Shown: positions 33,916 to 41,800 of the stretch, piece after piece
Position numbering within the stretch: the stretch's first letter is position 1
Layout of the letters: each line of letters starts with the position of its first letter
Assembly (NCBI RefSeq): GCF_040359615.1
Contig: NZ_CP132942.1
Coordinates: forward strand, 496,001-560,000
Origin: Tunturibacter psychrotolerans
GTDB taxonomy: Bacteria; Acidobacteriota; Terriglobia; Terriglobales; Acidobacteriaceae
Length of the DNA stretch: 64,000 nt
Reading direction: 5' to 3'
Program-made: the position numbers and the translations under genes
The notes under the pieces: generated by a model
Databases searched by the model: none
Told to the model about the DNA's origin: nothing
What the model saw: the letters and a program-made list of their open reading frames with translations, nothing else

Positions 33916-35541
33916 ATGGATAACCAGCGCCGCAACATACTCAAATTCGCGCCGTTTGCCCTCGCCGGGCTCACCGACAATTCGGTGTTTGGCCAGGCTA
34001 ACAGTCCTGTGATGACTCCTTTGTTTTTCGATGTACGAGTTTATGGAGCGACCGGATCGGGCAGAAGTTTGGATTCCCCGGGCATTAACGCAGCGATCGA
34101 CGCCGCCGCCGCAGCTGGTGGCGGGACGGTCGTATTTCCAGCTGGGACCTATCTCTGTTTTTCCATACGTCTCCGCAGCCGGGTGCATCTGTATATCTCG
34201 CAAGGCGTAACCATCCTCGCTGCCGGTTCCCCATTGCCAGGTCAGACGACAGGCGAGATGGGAGGGACGTACGATGCTGCGGAACCGAAGACCGCTTACG
34301 ACGCTTACCAGGACTACGGCCATAACCATTGGCACAATTCGCTGATCTGGGGAGAGGATCTCCATAACGTAAGTATTAGTGGTCCTGGACTCATCTACGG
34401 CAAAGGACTTTCGTTCGGCGGATGGATCAAGGGTGAACGCCGTGGCGACTATCCGATCTACGAAGCAGAACAAGATGGCGTTGGCAACAAAACCATTGCT
34501 CTCAAGAATTGCCGCAATGTCATTTTTCGCGATTTCAGTATCCTCAAGGGTGGCCACTTCGGCCTGTTGCTTACCGGCGTGGACAATCTGACCGTCGACA
34601 ACATAACCATCGACACAGATCGCGACGGAATCGATCTGGATTGTTGCAAGAACGTACACGTCTCAAACTGTACGGTGAACTCGCCCTGGGATGACGGCAT
34701 CTGCCCCAAGTCGAGCTATGCGCTCGGCTATGCACGAGCGACGGAAAACGTCACTATTACTGGGTGCACCGTCACCGGCTACTACCAGTTAGGCAGTGTA
34801 CTCGACGGAAGCTACAAGATCTTCCCGTCGGGCGAGAACATCTATCGGACCGGCCGTATCAAATGCGGTACGGAGTCGAACGGCGGATTTAAGAACATCA
34901 CAATCACAAACTGCGTCTTTGAGGGTTGCAACAGCCTTTCGCTTGAGAGTGAAGATGGAGCTTTGTGCGAAGACATTACCATCTCTAACATCAGCATGCG
35001 GAACCTGATTTACGGGCCTTTGTTCTTTCGCCTCGGTGCGCGACTTCGTGGACCGAAAGATTCAACGAAAGTGGGCACGCTACGTCGCATCCTGGTCTCT
35101 AACATCGTGTCCTATAACTCAGACGCGAGCATCGGCAACATCCTCTCAGGGATTCCAGGCTACCCTATAGAAGATATCAAGATCGCGAACTTCTACATGC
35201 AGCACAAGGGCGGGATTAGCCCCGAGCAAGCAAAGATCACGCCGCCTGAGGGGGTGGACAAATATCCGGATCCGGGTGTATTCGGTCCCATGCCAGCGCA
35301 TGGTTTTCTCCTGCGGCACCTGCGCAACCTTGAGATGAGCCATGTTGAGATCGCTCCTATGGCAACGGATGGGCGGCCCGCATTCGTTCTAGAAGATGTG
35401 GAGCGCGCGGACTTTTTAGCGATCACGGCTCCAACTTCACCGCCTGCGTTCGCATTACGCCACGCTAAAGATATACGCGTCAATCTGAGCCGCGCCGCCA
35501 AGGACGCGGTTCTGGACAGGGCAGTCAATCAAACACTCTAA
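33916..35541 (+). CDS. glycoside hydrolase family 28 (pectin/rhamnogalacturonan-type), exported
   Basis: 541 residues from ATG 33916. The ribosome site is weak, and in-frame starts at 33811 and 33871 exist but lack a signal peptide at the front. The N-terminus (MDNQRRNILKFAPFALAGL) resembles a Tat-like or simple signal ending near VFGQ. A pectate-lyase superfamily entry strand (FDVRVYGATGSGRSLDSPGI) leads to a right-handed beta-helix. GH28 signatures are seen: DTDRDGIDLDCC, NSPWDDGICPKSS (the DD pair) and GRIKCGTESNGGF (the R-I-K). The usual G-H-G is replaced by a YQLGSVLDG stretch. Substrate specificity is uncertain (polygalacturonase, rhamnogalacturonase or exo-acting relative). Confidence 0.88.
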   Translation: MDNQRRNILKFAPFALAGLTDNSVFGQANSPVMTPLFFDVRVYGATGSGRSLDSPGINAAIDAAAAAGGGTVVFPAGTYLCFSIRLRSRVHLYISQGVTILAAGSPLPGQTTGEMGGTYDAAEPKTAYDAYQDYGHNHWHNSLIWGEDLHNVSISGPGLIYGKGLSFGGWIKGERRGDYPIYEAEQDGVGNKTIALKNCRNVIFRDFSILKGGHFGLLLTGVDNLTVDNITIDTDRDGIDLDCCKNVHVSNCTVNSPWDDGICPKSSYALGYARATENVTITGCTVTGYYQLGSVLDGSYKIFPSGENIYRTGRIKCGTESNGGFKNITITNCVFEGCNSLSLESEDGALCEDITISNISMRNLIYGPLFFRLGARLRGPKDSTKVGTLRRILVSNIVSYNSDASIGNILSGIPGYPIEDIKIANFYMQHKGGISPEQAKITPPEGVDKYPDPGVFGPMPAHGFLLRHLRNLEMSHVEIAPMATDGRPAFVLEDVERADFLAITAPTSPPAFALRHAKDIRVNLSRAAKDAVLDRAVNQTL

Positions 35542-35605
35542 GGTACGACAGATCTGTTGCCCGCTCTTACGTTTTGTTGCTCTGAGCCAATGGCATAAAC
35601 TGTCT

Positions 35606-36016
35606 TCACTGCACGCTCGGCGTCGCAGGCGGCAAGAGCCTTCTCCCAAGACAAGCTGGGCAAAACTGGTTACCCATAGCACCGTATGACCCGTCTTGCC
35701 ACAGATGCCACGGCATGGGCGCGGTTCCCCCCGTTGATCGATAGACCGGTGTCCTAGACACTCCATGAAGGCTGGAAGGAAGGCATTCGATTACCTGTTC
35801 TTTTTCGACTCCAATCGACTCTGCGAGGGAGTCTATGAACGGACTTGTGTACGCCATGCGATCCAACGCTGCAACAGGTTGGTTGTTCCCAAGCCACTCA
35901 CAAAGGCTTGTGACGGACACGTAATTACCTGCTGCAACCCTGAGAATCCAGGAAGACAAAATCTCGTCGTTAAGACGGCGTGGGTGCCATGGTAAGAGAT
36001 TTGACACTTTCGTCAC
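35606..36016 (-). pseudogene. TniQ-like remnant, truncated (copy 2)
   Basis: The N-terminal 120 or so residues of a TniQ-like protein, very close to copy 1 at 13257-13853 (NLLPWHPRRLNDEILSSW, DRMAYTSPFIDS, GVEKEQVIECLPSSLHG, CPACLG). A small indel near the STGGTAPMPW region is present relative to copy 1. Similarity ends near 35637, and the frame closes at 35606 with unrelated residues, so the zinc-binding and C-terminal parts are gone. Upstream of its GTG start lie the 20-bp repeats that run into lipA. Without other transposition genes it is a dead fragment, but it marks one edge of the accessory region. Confidence 0.72.
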
Positions 36017-36033
36017 CCCTTATCTGGCTGGCG

Positions 36034-36091
36034 TACAACGCTATTTCGTACTGGTACGAATTATCGTTGTTCAGTACGAATTAGCGTTGTA
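36034..36091. repeat. three 20-bp transposon-end-like repeats overlapping the lipA 3' end
   Basis: Copy 1 (+, 36034-36053) is TACAACGCTATTTCGTACTG. Copy 2 (-, 36052-36071) reads AACAACGATAATTCGTACCA. Copy 3 (-, 36072-36091) reads TACAACGCTAATTCGTACTG, 19 of 20 matching copy 1. Copies 2 and 3 are direct, with a 20-bp period, and face copy 1. Copy 3 plus one base encodes the last six residues and stop of LipA (YNANSY). The same repeat lies beside TniQ copy 1 at 13874. Confidence 0.7.
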
Positions 36092-37066
36092 TTTGACAGC
36101 CAGCCCCGTCGACTCCGCCTGCTCTTGCGCATGATAACTACTCCGCACCAGTGGTCCGCTCTCCACATGCTTGAAGCCCATCCCCACAGCTTCATGCTTC
36201 AGAAAAGCAAACTCTTCCGGCGTATAGTACCGAGCCATCGGCAGATGATCTCTTGACGGTCGCAGATACTGCCCGATCGTTAGAATATCCACCTTCCGAT
36301 CCGCCAGATCGCGGAACACCGCCAGCAGCTCGTGCATCTCCTCGCCCATCCCAACAATAATGCCTGTTTTGGTTACAATCTGATCCCCATCCCGATCCGA
36401 AAACATCTCCGCAGCAAGCTCCTTCGCATGCTGCAAAAACCGCAACGACTTCTCATACCGGCCGCCCGACTTCGCCACCCGATACAGCCGCGGCACCGTC
36501 TCGATATTGTGATTCAGAATCTCCGGCCGCGCCGCCACCACCATCCGCAGCGCCTCTTCGTTCCCCTGAAAGTCCGGCGTCAGCACTTCAACCCTGCATG
36601 CCGGAGCCTGCATCCGAATCTCTTCAATCACACTCACAAACGCCCGCGCCGCGCCCACATTATCGTCATCGCGGTTCACACTCGTAATCACCGCATGCGC
36701 CAGCCCAAGCTGCGCCACCGCATACGCCACCCGCCGTGGCTCATCGAAATCAATCGGCTCCGGCTTCCCCTTCGGCACCGCGCAAAACCCACAACGCCGC
36801 GTGCAAAGATTCCCCAGCATCATGAACGTCGCCGACTTCTGATTCCAGCACTCCCCAATATTCGGGCACTGCGCGCTCTCGCACACAGTATGCAGGTTCA
36901 GCTCCCGCGCCATCTTCTTCAGGTTATGAAACGTCTCCCCCATCGGAGCCTTCGCCTTCAGCCACGCGGGCTTGGCCGCAGGTTTCCGCGGCGTCAGATC
37001 GATCTGCACCAGCTCAGAGGTGCTCTGCGCAATCAACTGTTCAACCGGAGGAGTCATCCCTTCCAT
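36071..37066 (-). CDS. lipA: lipoyl synthase
   Basis: 331 residues from ATG 37066; an ATG at 37057 is a close alternative, and a longer in-frame reading upstream lacks support. Radical-SAM lipoyl synthase signatures are complete: the auxiliary cluster CESAQCPNIGECW (C-x4-C-x5-C), the SAM cluster CTRRCGFC (C-x3-C-x2-C), GNEEALRMVVAARPEILNHN, and the C-terminal RSSY motif (GPLVRSSYHA). It inserts two sulfurs into octanoyl groups on lipoyl domains. The 3' end is unusual: its final codons and stop are made from a 20-bp repeat shared with two TniQ remnants, so the native C-terminus may have been replaced or may be an insertion target. Confidence 0.97.
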   Translation of the reverse strand: MEGMTPPVEQLIAQSTSELVQIDLTPRKPAAKPAWLKAKAPMGETFHNLKKMARELNLHTVCESAQCPNIGECWNQKSATFMMLGNLCTRRCGFCAVPKGKPEPIDFDEPRRVAYAVAQLGLAHAVITSVNRDDDNVGAARAFVSVIEEIRMQAPACRVEVLTPDFQGNEEALRMVVAARPEILNHNIETVPRLYRVAKSGGRYEKSLRFLQHAKELAAEMFSDRDGDQIVTKTGIIVGMGEEMHELLAVFRDLADRKVDILTIGQYLRPSRDHLPMARYYTPEEFAFLKHEAVGMGFKHVESGPLVRSSYHAQEQAESTGLAVKYNANSY

Positions 37067-37294
37067 TGTATCCAACCCCGCGCAACCAAGCGGATCAGGC
37101 CGTCCCCACACCCTCGCATCGGACAATCTCGCATTGCACAACCAGGATCGTCATGGCACCAAAGTTGTAGCGAGTCACCACGGTGGGTGATCGGGCAGTT
37201 TCGAATCCACGACTATCCTCCTCAATAGCCGACTCTTGGGATCGATACGTGTCCCAGACCGTTACACATCTGAGAGATACGGAGGAGGAGCCTC

Positions 37295-38389
37295 ATGATG
37301 CGGACCAATATTGGATCACTTTCTGGAGTGCTTGCGTTCGCGCTGGCATTCTCCTCGTCGGGACGCGCTCTGGCACAGGAACCTCAGCCTGCGCCCTCCA
37401 CCACCCCGCAGTCTTCTCAACCGGCCTCACCAACCGACGCCACACAGCCCGCATCCGATCCCGAAAGAACCGTCGCTTCAACAGCAGATGGGAAAGAAGC
37501 CGCCGCCTCCTCGGCGCCGCAACCCAAACCCGCCACCAAGGGCAAGAAAGGGAAGCAGGAGTACACAGGGCCCATGACTCTGGTCATCCTGTCGCCAACC
37601 CCGATGCTCGACGAAGAAGGGAATCAGCGCCAGGACCCCGACGGAAAGCTGATGTTCAATCCGCCGGTCAAGCAGCAGCGCGACAAGTTCGGACACCCCC
37701 TCTTCGATGAGCACAACAAGCCCGTCATGCAGACCAAAGAAAACCTCGGCTACGACGAAAACGGGAAGAAGCTGCACCCCTCAAAAGAGAAACCCCCCAA
37801 ACTCGTCTCCGTATCCATAGCTCGCGGAACACTCACCGTCGATGGAATGACAGGCAAAGCAGCACTCAACTACGAGATCAAAGATCTCAAGTACATTTAC
37901 TTCTACGTCCCCGGCGTCGGCACCACGGTCGTCTCGAACGCTCCATTCCCCGCCGCAGTCGAACAGAAGAAGGCCTTCGACGACAAGACCCTTACTGTAA
38001 CCGTGAACGATCATATTGTGCAGTTGACCTCAGACCAACGCCTCCTTGGCAAAGCGCCGGAGTCTGCTTTTGTACTCGTAGACAAAAACTTCACGGTACC
38101 GACCAAATTCCCGGTGATGGGTTACGGGCCGATCCGCGTAGCTCCCTACGCGTGGCCGGGCTCGAAGCAGAATGACCAGAAGGATTCAGCCGAAGCCCCA
38201 CCCCTGCCCGCCGATCTACGGCCAGTGCCACTCCTGCAAGGATGCCCCGCCGGGCAGATGCGCGCTCCAGGTGCCCCCACGCTACCCGGCCAGGTAGCCG
38301 CCCCGCATCCGTGCGTTCCCATCGCAGCCGTGGTGACGACGACAAGCGCGAATCAACCCGCTCCGCCGAATACCCAGGCAACAAAGTAA
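37295..38389 (+). CDS. exported proline/alanine-rich protein of unknown function
   Basis: 364 residues, ATG 37295 (or 37298), with GGAGGAGGAG upstream. A signal peptide (about 1-28, cut after RALAQ) is followed by a low-complexity Pro/Ser/Thr/Ala/Gln segment (about 29-90) ending in a basic KGKKGKQ patch. A central domain (about 90-290) includes KYIYFYVPGVGTTVVSNAPF and VTVNDHIVQLTSDQRLLG. A short C-terminal tail contains two Cys (QGCPAG, PHPCVP) and Pro/Ala. I do not recognise the family; it looks like an exported acidobacterial protein with a disordered linker. It is divergent from lipA. Confidence 0.75.
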   Translation: MMRTNIGSLSGVLAFALAFSSSGRALAQEPQPAPSTTPQSSQPASPTDATQPASDPERTVASTADGKEAAASSAPQPKPATKGKKGKQEYTGPMTLVILSPTPMLDEEGNQRQDPDGKLMFNPPVKQQRDKFGHPLFDEHNKPVMQTKENLGYDENGKKLHPSKEKPPKLVSVSIARGTLTVDGMTGKAALNYEIKDLKYIYFYVPGVGTTVVSNAPFPAAVEQKKAFDDKTLTVTVNDHIVQLTSDQRLLGKAPESAFVLVDKNFTVPTKFPVMGYGPIRVAPYAWPGSKQNDQKDSAEAPPLPADLRPVPLLQGCPAGQMRAPGAPTLPGQVAAPHPCVPIAAVVTTTSANQPAPPNTQATK

Positions 38390-38682
38390 GCGACCGCGGA
38401 GCTACCTCCGCCTCGCCCGCGATCAAATGCCCTACTCTCAACTTGAGCTGTGGGGCATTCGCGCATAACGCGAGCACTTCCCCAAAGACACAATCAGACC
38501 CTCACCTCGCGGGTCCCAAAATAAATGTGAAGAAGTTGGCGTAATTTTCAGCCCTGAAAAACACGCGGCGAAGCACCACATTCGCACCATCAATCCACCA
38601 CAAACTCACCACCAAAACACCACACCCAAAACCTCATTCTCCCCACAACCCCCTTCAAAAACATCAGAAAATCACCAAAAGC
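38390..38682. other. G-poor A/C-rich spacer
   Basis: About 290 bp between two genes pointing the same way towards it. From about 38565 to 38700 the plus strand is almost free of G (CACCAAAACACC-type runs). No gene, hairpin or motif is seen. Confidence 0.4.
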
Positions 38683-39159
38683 TCACCCCACACCACCCCG
38701 CAATTTTTTTCTCTCCTCATGCGCAATTTTCGTAGCGCAATAGATCACCCTCTCCACCTCCGCGACCACCCCACCCCCATCGTCCTTCACCTCCACCACA
38801 AACCGCACGTCCGCCCGCCCCTCACTATCCACCGCCGCCCGAATCTCCCCCAGCCTCTCCGCCGTCAAACGAAACTCCGCCCGAACCCGCCCCAATCCAG
38901 GCTTTTTGTACTTAATCGAAGCCGCCTTATCCCAAACCACATACTCCGGACCCAGATTCGTAGCCAGCATCACCATGTAGAAAGGATCGGTCAGCGCAAA
39001 CAAAGAACCGCCAAACTGCACCCCCACATAGTTGCGATTCCACGGCCGTAGCGGCATCTCCACATCAATCGCACGAAGATCCTCATCCAGCCGCGTCACC
39101 TTGATCCCCGTCCCAAACAACGGCGGCCACCACCCGATATGCCGCAGCCACCAGCTCAT
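38683..39159 (-). CDS. DUF4442 hotdog-fold protein (thioesterase-like)
   Basis: 158 residues, ATG 39159, overlapping the stop of the preceding gene by 4 bp (ATGA), which argues for translational coupling. Features of the DUF4442/YiiD-like hotdog family are an aromatic N-terminus (MSWWLRHIGWWPPLFG), WNRNYVGVQFGGSLFALTDPF (the helix with the substrate-site Asp), YVVWDKAASIKYKKPG, and paired strands RVRAEFRLTAE and VRFVVEVKDD. Members are thought to act on acyl-CoA or acyl-ACP; the substrate is unknown. It is the last gene of a minus-strand run dacB, cytochrome c, membrane protein, DUF4442. Confidence 0.88.
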   Translation of the reverse strand: MSWWLRHIGWWPPLFGTGIKVTRLDEDLRAIDVEMPLRPWNRNYVGVQFGGSLFALTDPFYMVMLATNLGPEYVVWDKAASIKYKKPGLGRVRAEFRLTAERLGEIRAAVDSEGRADVRFVVEVKDDGGGVVAEVERVIYCATKIAHEERKKLRGGVG

Positions 39160-39533
39160 CGCAGCCGGTCCCTCACTTCCGTCCGCACCAGGTAAAGAAA
39201 GAACACCAGCGCAAACAAACCCTGCACCAGATAAGGCCCCGCGTGCGTCTTCTCAAACACAAACAGATTCCCCAAACACAGCGTCAGACATCCACCCAGC
39301 ACCAGCGCCCATCCCCAACGCCGCAACCGCAGCAACCCAAACACTCCCGCCGCCAGCAGCGTGCACAGCGCCAGCACACCATACTTCGCGCTTCCCACGC
39401 CAAACTTCCCATTCAGCGCGGCAAACGCATTCACCATCGTCAGCACCAGCATAAACAGTGAGATCCCAGCCACACCCGGCAGCATCCCATGCGCTCGCGC
39501 TTCAAGTTTTCTTACTTCCTCGTTCTCGCTCAT
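39156..39533 (-). CDS. small integral membrane protein, four helices
   Basis: 125 residues, ATG 39533. A polar N-terminus (MSENEEVRKLEARAHGMLPG) precedes about four membrane helices (GISLFMLVLTMVNAFAAL, KYGVLALCTLLAAGVFGLL, WGWALVLGGCLTLCLGNLF, YLVQGLFALVFFLYLV). It overlaps both neighbours by 4 bp, so the three genes are translationally linked. I do not recognise the family. Its place between a c-type cytochrome and a hotdog protein gives no firm function. Confidence 0.8.
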   Translation of the reverse strand: MSENEEVRKLEARAHGMLPGVAGISLFMLVLTMVNAFAALNGKFGVGSAKYGVLALCTLLAAGVFGLLRLRRWGWALVLGGCLTLCLGNLFVFEKTHAGPYLVQGLFALVFFLYLVRTEVRDRLR

Positions 39534-39874
39534 AGAGTATGCAGATACGCCAGCAGATCATCCAGATCCTGCTGATCCAGCGTATTTCCCATCGCCGGCA
39601 TCAGGTTTCGCCCATGCACAATCGTCGCCGTCACGCGCTCATCGTTCGCCGGAGCGCCGCTCGACAGATACGGCTTCTTGAAAACTCCAATCATCGCCGG
39701 CCCATGCAACGCAGCATTCTTACGGTCATAGTGGCACTGCGCACAATGTGCCTCATACACCGCATGGCCATGCATCTGCTGAGCATTCAAATCCCCCAGC
39801 GGCGTAGGCGGCGCAACCGACTTACATCCAACAAGAGCCCCCACCAAAATGAACAAAGAAAGAACCCGAATCAT
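39530..39874 (-). CDS. c-type cytochrome lipoprotein
   Basis: 114 residues, ATG 39874 with AAGGGG just upstream. A lipoprotein signal (MIRVLSLFILVGALVGC, lipobox LVGC, Cys17) precedes a single class I cytochrome c domain. The heme site is CAQCH (C-x2-C-H), and the distal Met ligand is in GRNLMPAMGNTLDQQDLDDL, followed by the terminal helix LLAYLHTL. It should carry electrons at the periplasmic face; the partner oxidase is not in the window. It overlaps the next gene by 4 bp and follows dacB by 29 bp. Confidence 0.94.
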   Translation of the reverse strand: MIRVLSLFILVGALVGCKSVAPPTPLGDLNAQQMHGHAVYEAHCAQCHYDRKNAALHGPAMIGVFKKPYLSSGAPANDERVTATIVHGRNLMPAMGNTLDQQDLDDLLAYLHTL

Positions 39875-39903
39875 CCCCTTATTCTCTCATCCGCTCCGTG
39901 AAA

Positions 39904-41562
39904 TCAATTCGCTGCCGCAATCGCCGCCACAATCTTGTTTGTCACATCTCGATCCGCATTCGTCTGCGGCAGATGATTCCCTACCATGATCGAAAAAATC
40001 ACAGTACGCCCACTCGCACACTCCACATATCCACTCAACGCCCGCGCCTCTCCCAGCGTCCCCGTCTTAGCCCACACCTTCCCCTTCAGCGGAGCCTTCA
40101 TAAACCGCCCTTCCAGCGACCCATCCACTCCGCCCACCGGCAGACTGCTATTCCAATCCGCAAACCACGGCTGCGTCGCCGCATACTGCAACAGCCGCAC
40201 AGTAGCCCGCGGCGTTACAAGATCATGCCCACTCAACCCCGACCCATCGAAGAAAACAAAATCATCTTTATCAATCCCTGCACTCAACAAAAACTGCCGC
40301 ACCACTCGCGCACCCTGCGCAATCGTCCCATCTCTCCCTCGCGCCGCTCCCAGTTGGCGAAGTAGCAACTCCGCATGCAGATTCTGGCTCATCTTGTTCG
40401 TCACTACAACGTCCTGCAAAAGCTCAACAGACGTATGAGTCGCCAGGGTCTTCTCTTCGCCCCGCATCGCAACCTCAAACGCCGCATCATCTGCCGGTTC
40501 AATTCTCTGTTGTGGTGACACACCTGTCGCCTCCCCCACCGCACCGGACTCGCGGCCAAAACTCTCCGCATCCAACAACACCCGATGCCGTGCCTTCGCC
40601 ACTCCACTCACATGAATTCCACGAGCCTCCAGCATTCCCTTCAAGGCCACCGCCGCATACTCAGCGGGATCCTGAATCGCAATCTCCTCCACATCCGGCT
40701 GCCCACGCAATCCAACCGTCCCGTAGATTCGCAGCACCTTCGATCCCGGCGCCCGCTCCATCTGCACCGTGCTCCCACTCTTCACCGCCCCGGTAGTCAC
40801 CACGGTATCCAGCGTGTAATACGGCACCGCCGGATCGATCTCCACGCTCGCAGGCGCCCCCACAACATCTCCAGGCGTCACCGTCACTTTGATCTGATTA
40901 TCATTGATCGACAGAGCCGACACCGGCGCGCCATATCCCCAGACAGCATCATCGATAACCCAGTCCTGCGCATAAGGCTCCCACGGAAACGCCGTGTCAT
41001 CCCCAATCACGTCGCCCTCGACACTCTCCAACCCAGTCGCAGCCACCTGATCCGCCATCTCCTCCAGATACCGCAAAGGCACAGGACCCTCGTCGGCCGC
41101 AGCCGCCTTCTGCCCCGGCACCGGCGCGACATACGGCAACACTCTTCCCGACAAATTTGCATCGCCGTTTCCGACCAGCACAAGATGTCCCGTCAACTTG
41201 CCACCGTCAGCAAAAACGCCCCGCGCCAAAACCTTCGTCTGATATGTTGTCTTCTCGCCCAGCAAAGCCATCGCTGCAGCTGTCGTAAATAACTTCTCGT
41301 TGCTGGCTGGCTGAAACAGCTGCCCTTCGTTCACCGAATAAATCGGGGCATCATCCATCCCCACGACAGCGATCCCCCAATGATCCCGCGCGACCGCAGG
41401 CTCCTCCAGCAACCCGGCAATCGTCTGCGCCAACTCTGTACAAGCCCCGCTCCGACCATCCTTCAGCACCACCGGCCCATCGCACCCAACACCCTGCGTT
41501 TGTGCACAAAGCGGCTGAGTCCCCAGCAAACAAACCACGATCCATCCCAGAAGCCTCGCCAT
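39904..41562 (-). CDS. dacB: D-alanyl-D-alanine carboxypeptidase/endopeptidase (PBP4 type)
   Basis: 552 residues, ATG 41562. The signal peptide is MARLLGWIVVCLLGTQPLCA. Penicillin-binding signatures of the peptidase S13 family are PASNEKLFTTAAAMALLG (S-x-x-K nucleophile), DGSGLSGHDLVTPRAT (the second motif, with Asp where Asn is usual) and VWAKTGTLGEARALSGY (K-T-G). The large insert typical of PBP4 lies between the first two motifs. It trims or cleaves peptidoglycan cross-links in the periplasm. It begins an apparent operon with cytochrome c, a membrane protein and a DUF4442 protein, an unusual set of partners. Confidence 0.95.
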   Translation of the reverse strand: MARLLGWIVVCLLGTQPLCAQTQGVGCDGPVVLKDGRSGACTELAQTIAGLLEEPAVARDHWGIAVVGMDDAPIYSVNEGQLFQPASNEKLFTTAAAMALLGEKTTYQTKVLARGVFADGGKLTGHLVLVGNGDANLSGRVLPYVAPVPGQKAAAADEGPVPLRYLEEMADQVAATGLESVEGDVIGDDTAFPWEPYAQDWVIDDAVWGYGAPVSALSINDNQIKVTVTPGDVVGAPASVEIDPAVPYYTLDTVVTTGAVKSGSTVQMERAPGSKVLRIYGTVGLRGQPDVEEIAIQDPAEYAAVALKGMLEARGIHVSGVAKARHRVLLDAESFGRESGAVGEATGVSPQQRIEPADDAAFEVAMRGEEKTLATHTSVELLQDVVVTNKMSQNLHAELLLRQLGAARGRDGTIAQGARVVRQFLLSAGIDKDDFVFFDGSGLSGHDLVTPRATVRLLQYAATQPWFADWNSSLPVGGVDGSLEGRFMKAPLKGKVWAKTGTLGEARALSGYVECASGRTVIFSIMVGNHLPQTNADRDVTNKIVAAIAAAN

Positions 41563-41583
41563 CCGCGCAGTCTAGCATCCTGC

Positions 41584-41776
41584 AAAGCCTGTCCTGCCGG
41601 ACGGACCCACTCCGCGTGGTGCGGCCACTTCGTGGCGGGTATACCTTCCCTCGGTTGTATGAAACGTTACGTCCTCCCGTTGGTCAGAGTGAAGATAATC
41701 CCGACCAACGGGAGGGCCACGCGAAGCTTTAAAAGGGCGTGCGAACGCCCGCCCCACGCGCAGTGGGGACGTTCAG
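41584..41776. repeat. interspersed REP-like element, two inverted units (left of folP)
   Basis: A unit containing TCCTGCCGGACGGACCCAC, CACTTCGTGGCGGGTATACC and CCTCCCGTTGGTC is followed by its inverted partner. CCTCCCGTTGGTC (41673-41685) and GACCAACGGGAGG (41703-41715) are perfect inverted repeats. Diverged copies occur on the other side of folP (42733-42839, inverted) and at 49852-49922. Confidence 0.7.
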
Positions 41777-41800
41777 CAAAGACAAGTCTAAAATCCAACC

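Noticed and set aside
33682..34659. Long (325-codon) minus-strand frame opposite the GH28 gene
   Set aside because: It is the antisense of a well-supported GH28 coding sequence, and its translation shows no domain.
36332..37228. Plus-strand frame of 298 codons opposite lipA
   Set aside because: Arg/Pro/His-rich antisense of lipA.
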